The notes under the pieces were generated by a model that saw nothing but the letters and a program-made list of their open reading frames with translations, had not been told where the DNA came from and did not search any database. Of a DNA stretch of 24,647 nucleotides, positions 15,590 through 22,874 are shown piece after piece; within the stretch, counting starts at the first letter, position 1, and each line of letters begins with the position of its first letter. The DNA lies in the NCBI GenBank assembly GCA_964573995.1, contig CAZNLH010000030.1, forward strand, positions 1-24,647, written 5' to 3'. The position numbers and the translations under genes were made by a program. Origin of the DNA: CAZNLH01 sp964573995. Its GTDB lineage: Bacteria > Gemmatimonadota > CAZMKB01 > CAZNLH01.

Positions 15590-15954
15590 TCCAGCAGCAG
15601 ACAAGGGGTCATGGCCCTATTAGTATCCCTTGAATGCGGGCTATTACAGCGTTTGGCAAAGAGCATTACATTCCTTGAAAAAGAGCTCCATAACGGGCAT
15701 TGGTAAGGTCACCACTCCGGGCATAATTCATCACGATCGCCCCGGGGCATTGGCAAGAGGGAATACCGGCCATTGACAATAAGGTCATTCCGGCTTGTCC
15801 GGAATCTGCCGAACCGAATCCGATCCTGCAATCGTTGGGTTCATGGAAACCGCCACATGCCTTTCTGGAATTGATGTTGGCGTGGGTGTGGTGGCGCCAT
15901 TCCGGGTATCGCTAAGGGCCGGGTTTCAAACTAATAAGGCAGGCATGTGCTTTC
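15590..15954. other. 365-base gene-free stretch with short degenerate repeats and two hairpins
   Basis: No plausible gene was found on either strand. GGGCATTGG(T/C)AA-like words occur at 15695, 15745 and, degenerate, at 15768 (GGCCATTGACAA). A perfect 7-bp hairpin (ATTCCGG, loop CTTGT, CCGGAAT) spans 15787-15805. An imperfect hairpin (GAACC with GGTTC, and inner CGAT with ATCG) spans 15811-15842. CATTCCGG recurs near 15900. TTGACA at 15773 lacks a matching -10. The stretch must hold the end of the por transcript and probably the promoter for amrS; a small RNA is possible but unproven. Confidence 0.55.
15787..15805. terminator. Perfect 7-bp hairpin downstream of the por operon
   Basis: ATTCCGG (15787-15793) and CCGGAAT (15799-15805) form a perfect stem with a five-base CTTGT loop. 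It lies ~200 bases after porB and six bases before a second, imperfect hairpin (15811-15842). No T-run follows. It could mark a transcript end, be a protein operator (it is a dyad), or be part of a structured RNA. Confidence 0.35.
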
Positions 15955-16998
15955 ATGGTCGACACGGTCGTTGAATCGAACCCGCATCACCGGGCCCTGC
16001 TCTACGAGCCGCTCGATGGTCTCAAGGTCAGGTGCAACCTCTGCGGCCACAGGTGCGTGGTATCCAATGGGAGGCTCGGAGTCTGCGGCGTCAGGAAGAA
16101 CGTCGGCGGCGAGTTGAAGACCCTCGTCTATGGCAGGGTATGTTCAATAAACATAGATCCGATCGAGAAGAAGCCCCTGTTCCACTTCCTCCCGGGTAGC
16201 ATGTCGCTCTCCGTGGCTACCGTGGGATGCAATTTCCACTGCGAATTCTGCCAGAACCACGAGATATCCCAGTATCCGCGGGATGTCGGTGGTATCATGG
16301 GGGAAACTGTAACTCCCGAAGAACTGGTGAATGCGGCGGAGGATCGGGGGTGCAGGAGCATCTCGTATACCTACACCGAACCGACTGTCTTCTTCGAGTT
16401 CGCACTTGACACTGCCCGGCTCGCCTCTGAGCGGGGGATCCGTAACGTCTTCGTGACTAACGGCTACATGACCCCGGAGGCGATAGAACTCGTTTCCCCG
16501 TACCTGGATGCGGCCAACGTGGACTTCAAGTCGGCCGACGCCGAGACGTATCACCGGATCATGCGCGCCAACCAGGCGGTCGTCAAGGAGTCCATACATC
16601 TCCTCAGGGAGGCCGGTGTCTGGGTCGAGGTGACTACCCTGGTCATCCCCGGCATGAACGACGACCCGGACGGTTTACGGGAGATAGCGGATTTCATACG
16701 ACGGGTCGATCCCGGAATACCTTGGCATGTCAGCAGGTTCCATCCCCAGTACCGGATGAAGGATCGCCCCGTGACGCCGCTAGATACCCTGAAGGCCGCC
16801 TCTGAAATCGGCCTCCGGGCGGGCCTCCGGTACATCTACTCCGGGAACGTCCCCGGGGAGCAAGGCGAGAATACAAATTGCCATGCCTGCGGGCGGCTCC
16901 TTATCGAGAGGTGGGGTTTCACGGTTCGGGGCAATCACCTCCGAAACGGGGCCTGCCCCGGCTGCGGCACCCGGATAGATGGTGTCTGGTCCACCTGA
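15955..16998 (+). CDS. amrS: AmmeMemoRadiSam-type radical SAM enzyme (AmrS)
   Basis: A 347-residue radical SAM protein related to PFL-activating enzymes. An N-terminal cysteine group (C27, C30, C34 in CNLCGHRC, and C44) precedes the SAM cluster motif C92xxxC96xxC99 (GCNFHCEFCQNHEISQ). YTYTEPTVFFEFALD (138-152), FVTNGYMTPEA and the DFKSADAETY segment are characteristic of the AmrS group. The C-terminus adds paired CxxC motifs (C309/C312 and C334/C337) that could bind a metal. In many genomes this gene accompanies AmrA and Memo; neither is in this window, and its substrate is unknown in general. It ends 15 bp from the convergent rubrerythrin gene. No strong ribosome binding site precedes ATG 15955, so the start is moderately sure. 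Confidence 0.9.
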   Translation: MVDTVVESNPHHRALLYEPLDGLKVRCNLCGHRCVVSNGRLGVCGVRKNVGGELKTLVYGRVCSINIDPIEKKPLFHFLPGSMSLSVATVGCNFHCEFCQNHEISQYPRDVGGIMGETVTPEELVNAAEDRGCRSISYTYTEPTVFFEFALDTARLASERGIRNVFVTNGYMTPEAIELVSPYLDAANVDFKSADAETYHRIMRANQAVVKESIHLLREAGVWVEVTTLVIPGMNDDPDGLREIADFIRRVDPGIPWHVSRFHPQYRMKDRPVTPLDTLKAASEIGLRAGLRYIYSGNVPGEQGENTNCHACGRLLIERWGFTVRGNHLRNGACPGCGTRIDGVWST

Positions 16999-17013
16999 TA
17001 GTACGGTATTCTC

Positions 17014-17586
17014 TTACCAATTCTCGCCGAGGACCTCGAAATAGGCCCTGGGATGCGCACAGGCGGGGCATGACCCGGGCGGCTCGGTCCCCACGTGCAG
17101 GTACCCGCAATTTCGGCACCTCCAGACGACCTCCTTGTCCTTCTTGAAGACCCTTCCTTCCTGGATGTTTCTCGCAAGGTCGAGGTACTGTTTCTCGTGC
17201 TGTTTCTCGGCAACGGCGATAGCCTCGAAGGCATCCGCGATCTTGTCGAAGCCCTCCTCGCGCGCTACCTTCGCGAAACCAGGATACATGGTTGTGTGCT
17301 CGTAGTTCTCCCCCGCGGCCCCCGCCTTCAGGTTCTCCAGCGTAGAGCCGATCGCTCCGAAGGGAAACGTGGCCGTTATCCCGGCCTCTCCGCCGGTCAT
17401 GAACTTGAAGAGGCGCTTGGCGTGTTCGCGCTCCTGGTTGGCGGTCTCCTCGAATATGTCGGAGATCTGGATGTAGCCCTCCTTCCTGGCCTTCCCGGCG
17501 AAGTAAGTGTAACGGTTTCGCGCCTGTGACTCACCGGCAAAGGCCGCCATCAGGTTCTTCTCGGTCCTGCTGCCTTTCAGTTCCAT
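17014..17586 (-). CDS. rbr: Rubrerythrin
   Basis: A 190-residue non-haem iron peroxidase that reduces hydrogen peroxide in anaerobes. The frame extends seven codons upstream, but the ATG at 17586 has AAAGGAGAG seven bases ahead and yields the usual start MELKGSRTEKNL. The four-helix domain carries the diiron ligands E19 (FAGES), E52 and H55 (NQEREH), E93 and E96 (GENYEH), and E127 and H130 (AVAEKQHE). A C-terminal rubredoxin-like domain has C157, C160, C173 and C176 (CRNCGY and CPAC). All sites needed for activity are intact. It is transcribed towards amrS, with only 15 bp between the stops, and away from the membrane-protein gene, so a divergent regulatory region lies upstream. Confidence 0.97.
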   Translation of the reverse strand: MELKGSRTEKNLMAAFAGESQARNRYTYFAGKARKEGYIQISDIFEETANQEREHAKRLFKFMTGGEAGITATFPFGAIGSTLENLKAGAAGENYEHTTMYPGFAKVAREEGFDKIADAFEAIAVAEKQHEKQYLDLARNIQEGRVFKKDKEVVWRCRNCGYLHVGTEPPGSCPACAHPRAYFEVLGENW

Positions 17587-17635
17587 GAGTCTACTCTCCT
17601 TTCTCAAAACTCCATGCGCGTTTGTTCACGGAGAG

Positions 17636-17712
17636 GTTCCTCCGGCTGAACGTCTCCACGCCGGATATTGTTCTCATACATCCCTCGTCGGGGGACGTTC
17701 CTCCCGCTCAAC
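17636..17712. repeat. Two imperfect 16-bp direct repeats upstream of rubrerythrin
   Basis: GTTCCTCCGGCTGAAC (17636-17651) and GTTCCTCCCGCTCAAC (17697-17712) match at 14 of 16 positions and start 61 bases apart, about six helical turns. The first copy is itself a near-palindrome (GTTC..CCGG..GAAC). They lie between divergent genes, 50 bases or more from the rubrerythrin start, a fitting place for a transcription factor operator. No known regulator motif was recognised. Confidence 0.4.
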
Positions 17713-17737
17713 AGTGTCGCTTTTATCGGATAGATCA

Positions 17738-17743
17738 TATAAT
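17738..17743 (+). promoter_or_regulatory. Consensus -10 element (TATAAT) upstream of the orphan membrane protein gene
   Basis: TATAAT occurs exactly at 17738-17743, reading towards the membrane-protein gene, ~150 bases before its start. At 17-bp spacing the -35 position holds TGTCGC, a poor match, so an activator may be needed or the site may be fortuitous. A transcript from here would start near 17750 and include the hairpin at 17774-17816. Confidence 0.3.
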
Positions 17744-17773
17744 GTAATGCAGTCTTCCTCCGGAGCCAAGTAA

Positions 17774-17816
17774 GAGGAAACCCCTAATAAGGAGGTTGTC
17801 GGATCGGGGTTTCCTC
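17774..17816 (+). promoter_or_regulatory. 11-bp perfect hairpin with a Shine-Dalgarno-like loop in the leader
   Basis: GAGGAAACCCC (17774-17784) pairs perfectly with GGGGTTTCCTC (17806-17816) around a 21-base loop that contains AATAAGGAGG (17786-17795). CCTCC at 17755-17759 could pair with the loop GGAGG to form a pseudoknot. No T-run follows, and no start codon lies at a useful distance from the loop AAGGAGG. It may be a cis-acting leader element of the downstream membrane-protein mRNA, or a protein-binding site. Not a known riboswitch class that I recognise. Confidence 0.45.
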
Positions 17817-17893
17817 ACATTCTGGAGAAAACGATTGTCTCTACCCACTGGGCCCGATGCTTTGAGGTGGGCATGCTGGTTAGGAGGATAGAA

Positions 17894-18223
17894 ATGCTGT
17901 CTCGGTATCTTCCACTATATTTGGTCCTTCCAGCCGCGGCAGGCCTACCCACCATCGTTTGCGGCATGTACTGTCTCCTCGTCTGGGCACCGAGGGTAGA
18001 GGAGTTCACCTGGTACAACCTCGACGTGTCTCTCGTGTGCTGGACCTTCTGTTCGACCGGGATTCCCGCGCTCGGCTACCTGGCAGTGGCGACAGGCATG
18101 TTCTCCATCTTGGGCGGCCTTACCGTTCGCCGGTACTCAGCAGGGAGATTCATCCTCGTACTAACGGGCATACTCCTCTTTCCCATCGGCCTCCTAAACT
18201 TCCTCGTCCAAAAAAAGTATTGA
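17894..18223 (+). CDS. Small multi-spanning membrane protein of unknown function
   Basis: A 109-residue hydrophobic protein. GTG 17867 and ATG 17873 are in frame upstream, but ATG 17894 has AGGAGG six bases ahead and gives a membrane-type start (MLSRYLPLYLVLP). Hydrophobic segments lie at about residues 5-31, 43-78 (long enough for two helices) and 85-104, so three or four helices are likely. The tail is QKKY. Four cysteines (residues 23, 27, 49, 53) form two CxxxC pairs, which would place them on helix faces. No family is recognised. Its stop codon overlaps the -35 box of the nuo promoter, so it is not simply the first gene of the nuo operon, though read-through could join them. Confidence 0.7.
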   Translation: MLSRYLPLYLVLPAAAGLPTIVCGMYCLLVWAPRVEEFTWYNLDVSLVCWTFCSTGIPALGYLAVATGMFSILGGLTVRRYSAGRFILVLTGILLFPIGLLNFLVQKKY

Positions 18224-18248
18224 CAAAGCGGAAGAATTGTTTTATTAA
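18220..18248 (+). promoter_or_regulatory. Near-consensus housekeeping promoter for nuoJKLMN
   Basis: TTGACA at 18220-18225 and TATTAA at 18243-18248 are separated by exactly 17 bases. The -35 is perfect and the -10 matches five of six positions. Transcription would start near 18255, ~90 bases before nuoJ. The -35 box overlaps the TGA stop of the upstream membrane-protein gene. A GGAAGA/TCTTCC stem (18230-18235 with 18251-18256) followed by TTTT overlaps it and might act as a weak terminator for upstream transcription. Confidence 0.7.
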
Positions 18249-18341
18249 ATCTCTTCCTTTTGTCTGAATCCTCCCCTTCAGGCATTTGGGAAATCTTGAT
18301 AATCACCCCTTGATGATTCCCGGTTGATGGTGGATGGTGGA

Positions 18342-18842
18342 ATGAATCTCACAGTGCTGGCATTCTATTTCTTTGCTGCGCTGACCCTGGTTTCAGGGGC
18401 CATGGTGGTCTTCCTTAGAAACATAGTCTACGCCGCGTTCTCCCTCTTTTTGACCTTTTTCGGAGTTGCTGGTCTATATGTCTTTCTCGGGGCCGATTTC
18501 CTGGCGGCTACACAGGTGCTCCTGTACGTCGGAGGAATTCTGATCATGATCGTCTTCGGAGTCATGCTGACTCACAGGGTCATGGACGTTGATCTCGGTA
18601 AGGTCAGAGTAAACCTTATTCCTGGGTTGATCCTGTCGGCGTTTATCCTTGCCCTCCTGCTGAGGATCATATTCAGGACGGAGTGGACCACTGGTGGGGG
18701 TGGTCTATCGCCCTCTGGTCCGACGACAGCAACGATCGGCACCCTCTTGATGACCGATTATCTCCTCCCCTTTGAGGTTGCCTCGCTCTTGCTCCTCGGG
18801 GCGCTGATAGGCGCAGCCCTGCTGGCAAGGAAGGAGGGATAG
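18342..18842 (+). CDS. nuoJ: NADH-quinone oxidoreductase subunit J
   Basis: A 166-residue membrane subunit of complex I. TTG 18324 and ATG 18327 are also in frame; ATG 18342, after GGTGGA, starts directly with the first helix (MNLTVLAFYFFAAL) and is preferred. Helices include the conserved central one, ATQVLLYVGGILIMIVFGVML, whose Tyr-Val-Gly-Gly kink is a NuoJ/ND6 hallmark linked to proton-channel gating. The last helix (PFEVASLLLLGALIGAALLARKEG) is typical too. It is the first gene after the promoter at 18220, and nuoA-D, H and I do not precede it. nuoK follows after seven bases. Confidence 0.93.
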   Translation: MNLTVLAFYFFAALTLVSGAMVVFLRNIVYAAFSLFLTFFGVAGLYVFLGADFLAATQVLLYVGGILIMIVFGVMLTHRVMDVDLGKVRVNLIPGLILSAFILALLLRIIFRTEWTTGGGGLSPSGPTTATIGTLLMTDYLLPFEVASLLLLGALIGAALLARKEG

Positions 18843-18849
18843 GGCCCGC

Positions 18850-19155
18850 GTGATCACTTTGCAGCACTACATGGTCATCAGTGCCATCCTCCTCGCCTTC
18901 GGCCTGTTCGCTGTCATGACCAAGCGGAACGGGATCGCCGTTCTCATGGGGGTCGAGTTGATTCTCAACGCAGCGAATATCGACCTGATCGCCTTCTCGC
19001 GCTTCACAACGAGTTTTATAGACGGTCAGGTCTTTGCGATCTTTGTCATCGTGCTGGCGGCGGCCGAGGCCGCCGTGGTTCTGGCGATCATCCTGGCACT
19101 ATATGCGAACCGCAGGATCATAGATGTCGATGAGGCCAATGAGATGAAGGGATAG
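18850..19155 (+). CDS. nuoK: NADH-quinone oxidoreductase subunit K
   Basis: A 101-residue, three-helix complex I subunit of normal length, starting at GTG. The two membrane glutamates essential for proton transfer are present: E36 (LMGVELILNAANI) and E73 (LAAAEAAVVLAI), matching E36 and E72 of E. coli. The IDGQVFAIFVIVLAAAEAA stretch is the most conserved part of the family. It lies seven bases after nuoJ and 11 bases before nuoL, so all are surely co-transcribed. Confidence 0.96.
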   Translation: MITLQHYMVISAILLAFGLFAVMTKRNGIAVLMGVELILNAANIDLIAFSRFTTSFIDGQVFAIFVIVLAAAEAAVVLAIILALYANRRIIDVDEANEMKG

Positions 19156-19166
19156 TTGGAAGTATT

Positions 19167-21275
19167 ATGGAAGGCCTTTTGTTGACCATCATATTGTTGC
19201 CCCTCGGTGCCTTCACGGTTCAGATTCTATTTGGTAGGCGGATGCCGAGGGGGGGAGACTGGATCTCCACCGGCGCCATATTCATCTCTCTATTCCTGGC
19301 CGCCCGGGTCTTCTTCAGGGTCTTTGAAGGAGGCGGTCCGGGATTCCACCAGGTGTACAACTGGTCATGGCTGAGCATCCCCGGTTTTTCCTTGGGAATG
19401 GGGATGTGGATCGACAGCGTGACGGCGGTTATGCTGATGGTGGTGACCATCGTCAGCAGTTTCGTCCATCTATACTCGTTCGGGTACATGCACGGTGACC
19501 CGAGATACTCCCGCTACTTCGCCTATCTCTCCCTCTTCTCATTCTCGATGCTGGGGATCGTCCTGACGGACAACCTCTTCTTCCTCTACATCTTCTGGGA
19601 ACTCGTCGGTATCTGTTCATACCTGTTGATCGGCTTCTGGTTCGAAAAACCGCCGGCGGCCAGTGCCGGGAAGAAGGCCTTCATCACGACCCGGATTGGT
19701 GATGTCGGAATGTTCATAGGGATCCTGATCGTGTATTCCCATATAGGCCATCTCTCCTATAGCGATCTCTTCTCCTCTGTGGCCAACGGGGGGTGGGATA
19801 ATGGGTTACTGACTGTAACCGGCATCTTCCTCTTCATGGGGGCGGTTGGAAAGTCGGCGCAGTTTCCCCTTCACGTCTGGCTGCCGGATGCCATGGAGGG
19901 TCCCACGCCGGTCAGCGCACTGATCCACGCCGCCACGATGGTCGCGGCGGGCGTCTACATGGTGGCCAGGTTGTTCGTGATCTTCACGCCGGACACCCTC
20001 CTGGTGATAGCCTATATCGGTGCCGTTACGGCCTTCTTCGCGGCCACCGTGGCCATCGTAATGACGGATATCAAGCGCGTCCTGGCCTATTCCACCCTGA
20101 GCCAGTTGGGCTACATGATGATGGCGCTTGGTGTGGGTGGTTACGTGGCCGGGCTCTTCCACTTGATGACTCATGCCTTCTTCAAATCTTTGCTCTTCCT
20201 ATGCTCCGGCAGTGTGATCCACGCGATGCATACGAATGAAATTACGGAGATGGGAGGCCTGAGGAAGAAGATGCCCGTGACCTTCATCACGTTCCTTGTC
20301 GCCACCCTGGCCATCTCCGGCGTGCCTTTTTTCTCTGGCTTTTACAGCAAGGACGCGATCCTGGGGGAGACCCTTTCGTTTGGGCTCAGGACCGGTCACA
20401 TCCTCCTATTCATCATGGGAGTGGTGGCGGCCGGTATTACGGCCTTTTACATGTTCCGGCTCGTATTCGTGACCTTCACGGGCGAGCCGCGGAACCTCGA
20501 TCGTTACCGTAAGGCCCACGAGTCTCCGGTCACGATGACTATTCCACTCATCGTCCTCGCCGTGCTGTCCCTGTCTTCCGGGTGGGGAGGATGGTTTGAG
20601 AGATTTGTGGAGAAGCCCAACCTGTCGACTTACGCCGATGCCCGTGTGCTGGATGGAGGGTTCCGTGAGGCGCAGGCAGTCATTCCATATGATGCGAAGG
20701 TGGGTGGCCGTGGTGTAGAGATTGAGGCTTATGCCGATGGATCCATCGCCGCCGTTCCCGTGGCATATACTCATGTGGTTGGGCAGGCTGAAGAGGAGGT
20801 CACAGACGAGGGCTCCCATGGCGCGCACGCGTCGGCGATGATCTTGTCCATCCTCCTGGCGTTTACCGGCATTGTCGTCTCTTACCTGACCTATTTCAGC
20901 AAGCGAATATCCGCCGAGGCGGCCTCCAGGCGCTTCGGCCGTATCTACAAGGTCCTCGTCAATAAGTATTATATCGACGAATTCTACCAGAAGACCTTTA
21001 TCGGGATCACACTATTGATAAGCCGCATCTCCGGTTGGTTCGACCTCAGGGTGATAGACGGGATAGTGAACGGTGTGTCGAGATGGACGGCCAGGTTCTC
21101 TTTCGGCAACGGGCTGTTTGATTTGAAGGTGATCGACGGGATAGTCAACGGGGTGGCCGGCACTATTATATTCTCGGGTGGGAGACTGAGGCGGGTCCAG
21201 TCGGGCAGGATTCAAAACTATCTCGTGGGGGTCCTTGTGGGCATATTCTTGATCTTCCTCTTTCGAGTCATTTGA
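19167..21275 (+). CDS. nuoL: NADH-quinone oxidoreductase subunit L (proton-pumping, antiporter-like)
   Basis: A 702-residue antiporter-like subunit, larger than E. coli NuoL (613 aa). E145 (YIFWELVGICSYLLIG) and K229 (GAVGKSAQFPLHVWLPDAMEGPTPVSALIHAATMV is the surrounding region) match the E144 and K229 pumping residues of E. coli. FLATVAI..DIKRVLAYSTLSQLGYM and HAFFKSLLFL (proton path) are intact. A hydrophilic insertion-like loop at about 484-553 precedes the late helices. The C-terminal lateral-helix region contains the direct repeat FDLRVIDGIVNGV (625-637) and FDLKVIDGIVNGV (651-663), a 26-residue period. The final helix is LVGVLVGIFLIFLFRVI. ATG 19167 follows a GGAAG site. Confidence 0.96.
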   Translation: MEGLLLTIILLPLGAFTVQILFGRRMPRGGDWISTGAIFISLFLAARVFFRVFEGGGPGFHQVYNWSWLSIPGFSLGMGMWIDSVTAVMLMVVTIVSSFVHLYSFGYMHGDPRYSRYFAYLSLFSFSMLGIVLTDNLFFLYIFWELVGICSYLLIGFWFEKPPAASAGKKAFITTRIGDVGMFIGILIVYSHIGHLSYSDLFSSVANGGWDNGLLTVTGIFLFMGAVGKSAQFPLHVWLPDAMEGPTPVSALIHAATMVAAGVYMVARLFVIFTPDTLLVIAYIGAVTAFFAATVAIVMTDIKRVLAYSTLSQLGYMMMALGVGGYVAGLFHLMTHAFFKSLLFLCSGSVIHAMHTNEITEMGGLRKKMPVTFITFLVATLAISGVPFFSGFYSKDAILGETLSFGLRTGHILLFIMGVVAAGITAFYMFRLVFVTFTGEPRNLDRYRKAHESPVTMTIPLIVLAVLSLSSGWGGWFERFVEKPNLSTYADARVLDGGFREAQAVIPYDAKVGGRGVEIEAYADGSIAAVPVAYTHVVGQAEEEVTDEGSHGAHASAMILSILLAFTGIVVSYLTYFSKRISAEAASRRFGRIYKVLVNKYYIDEFYQKTFIGITLLISRISGWFDLRVIDGIVNGVSRWTARFSFGNGLFDLKVIDGIVNGVAGTIIFSGGRLRRVQSGRIQNYLVGVLVGIFLIFLFRVI
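21039..21155 (+). repeat. Internal 78-base tandem duplication in nuoL
   Basis: The segments encoding FDLRVIDGIVNGV (from 21039) and FDLKVIDGIVNGV (from 21117) differ by one residue and lie 78 bases apart. The DNA copies have diverged at synonymous sites (for example gtgatagac and gtgatcgac), so the duplication is old, not an assembly artefact. It falls in the C-terminal arm region of NuoL. Confidence 0.8.
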
Positions 21276-21377
21276 GGGGAATGTGAATTGTTCGATTACT
21301 GCTTGTCATTCTTGAGGGCCTGACTGATAAAAGGATATTCCAAGAGATCAACTCGCATATAGGAGGAGCGCAAATCG

Positions 21378-22874
21378 ATGACTGAACATATATTGTCATG
21401 GACGGTCTTCTCGCCGTTGCTGGGGGTTCCCTTCATCCTGCTTTTGCCGTCATCGCGAGAGAGGCTGGTCAAGATCATTGCACTGGTTGCCACGCTGATC
21501 CCCTTCTGCCTGGGAATCGAGATCTTCCTCACCTTCGATAAGACAACAGCCGCCTTCCAGTTCGTGGAACATTACGCGTGGATACCCTCCTTCAATATCG
21601 AATATTACCTGGGAATCGACGGCATCAGCGTGCCGATGGTCCTCCTGACGGCCCTTCTCGGTCCCATCTGCATGCTCGCCTCCTGGAACATCGACCGTGC
21701 GGTCAAGGGGTATTTTTCTCTATTTATCCTGTTGCAGGTGGCCATGATGGGTGTCTTCTGCTCACTGGATTTCTTCCTCTTCTACGTCTTCTGGGAGATC
21801 ATGCTCCTCCCTATGTACTTCCTAATAGGGATATGGGGTGGCCCGCGGCGGGAGTACGCTGCCATCAAGTTCTTTCTATATACATTGCTCGGAAGCGTCC
21901 TGATGCTGCTGTCGATGTTGGCGCTCTATTTCTACAGTGAACCTCATACGTTCAATATCGTCAGGTTGATCCACGACAACTCCTTCGACAACAAGACACT
22001 GGCGATCTTCGGGTCGGTGTTCTCCTTCAGCAAGATCGTCTTCGTGACACTCTTCATAGGGTTCGCCATCAAGGTGCCGATCTTTCCCTTCCACACTTGG
22101 CTCCCAGACGCCCACGTTGAGGCCCCGACGGCCGTCAGCGTCGTCCTGGCAGGGATCCTCCTGAAGATGGGGACTTACGGGCTCTTCAGGATAAGTTATC
22201 CCATACTGCCGGAGGCGGCAAAGTGGTTTGCCATCGCCCTGGCCATCCTCGGGATGATCAACATCCTGTACGGGGCCCTCTGCGCCATGGCCCAGAAGGA
22301 CCTCAAGAAACTCGTTGCCTATTCGAGTATCAGCCACATGGGGATAGTCTGCCTTGGAATGGCGGTCTTTACGCCGGCGGGGATGAACGGGGCAGTGTTC
22401 CAGATGTTCAACCACGGAACGGTCACGGCGATGCTCTTTCTCTTGGTAGGGGTGATATACGATCGTGCGCACCACAGGGATATCGACGGTTTTGGGGGCC
22501 TCGGCGCACATATGCCGAAGTATCTTGGGTTAACGAGCGTCGCCTTCTTCGCCGCCCTCGGCCTGCCGGGCCTGAGTTCATTCATCAGCGAGGTCATGGT
22601 CTACGTCGGGGCCTTCAGCGTCTACAGGACCATCACCGCCATATCGGCCATCGGGATCGTCCTGACTGCCGGTTACTTCCTATGGACCCTGCAGCGGATG
22701 TTCATGGGGCCCGTCAACGAAAAGTATAAGGGCCTGCCGGATCTGAGCCTCAGGGAGATCGTCACGCTGGCGCCACTCGCCGTCATCGTCATAATCCTCG
22801 GTGTATACCCGAACATTATGCTGAACTTTATATCGACATCGATGTCGAGCCTGATAGGTTTCATGGGGTTCTGA
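21378..22874 (+). CDS. nuoM: NADH-quinone oxidoreductase subunit M
   Basis: A 498-residue antiporter-like complex I subunit. A strong AGGAGGAG (21361-21368) lies nine bases before the ATG, despite a 102-base gap after nuoL that holds no gene. Pumping residues are E140 (FYVFWEIMLLPMYFLIG), K232 (FAIKVPIFPFHTWLPDAHVEAPT) and K263 (LLKMGTYGLFR), equivalent to E144, K234 and K265 of E. coli. KDLKKLVAYSSISHMG and the HG in QMFNHGTVTAMLFL are conserved. Length and helix number look normal. The stop shares one base with the nuoN start (TGATG), so translation is coupled. Confidence 0.96.
   Translation: MTEHILSWTVFSPLLGVPFILLLPSSRERLVKIIALVATLIPFCLGIEIFLTFDKTTAAFQFVEHYAWIPSFNIEYYLGIDGISVPMVLLTALLGPICMLASWNIDRAVKGYFSLFILLQVAMMGVFCSLDFFLFYVFWEIMLLPMYFLIGIWGGPRREYAAIKFFLYTLLGSVLMLLSMLALYFYSEPHTFNIVRLIHDNSFDNKTLAIFGSVFSFSKIVFVTLFIGFAIKVPIFPFHTWLPDAHVEAPTAVSVVLAGILLKMGTYGLFRISYPILPEAAKWFAIALAILGMINILYGALCAMAQKDLKKLVAYSSISHMGIVCLGMAVFTPAGMNGAVFQMFNHGTVTAMLFLLVGVIYDRAHHRDIDGFGGLGAHMPKYLGLTSVAFFAALGLPGLSSFISEVMVYVGAFSVYRTITAISAIGIVLTAGYFLWTLQRMFMGPVNEKYKGLPDLSLREIVTLAPLAVIVIILGVYPNIMLNFISTSMSSLIGFMGF

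Noticed and set aside
15773..15778. TTGACA as a -35 box in the por-amrS gap
   Set aside because: At 16-18 bp spacing there is no acceptable -10 hexamer, and the position falls at the edge of a hairpin.
15590..15954. CRISPR array or tRNA in the gene-free stretch
   Set aside because: The short repeats are degenerate and unevenly spaced (50 and 23 bases), too short for CRISPR repeats, and no cloverleaf or T-arm consensus could be folded.
17747..17773. Possible 8-codon leader peptide (MQSSSGAK) ending at the foot of the 17774 hairpin
   Set aside because: If the TATAAT at 17738 is used, transcription starts at about 17750, downstream of this ATG. It also has no ribosome binding site.
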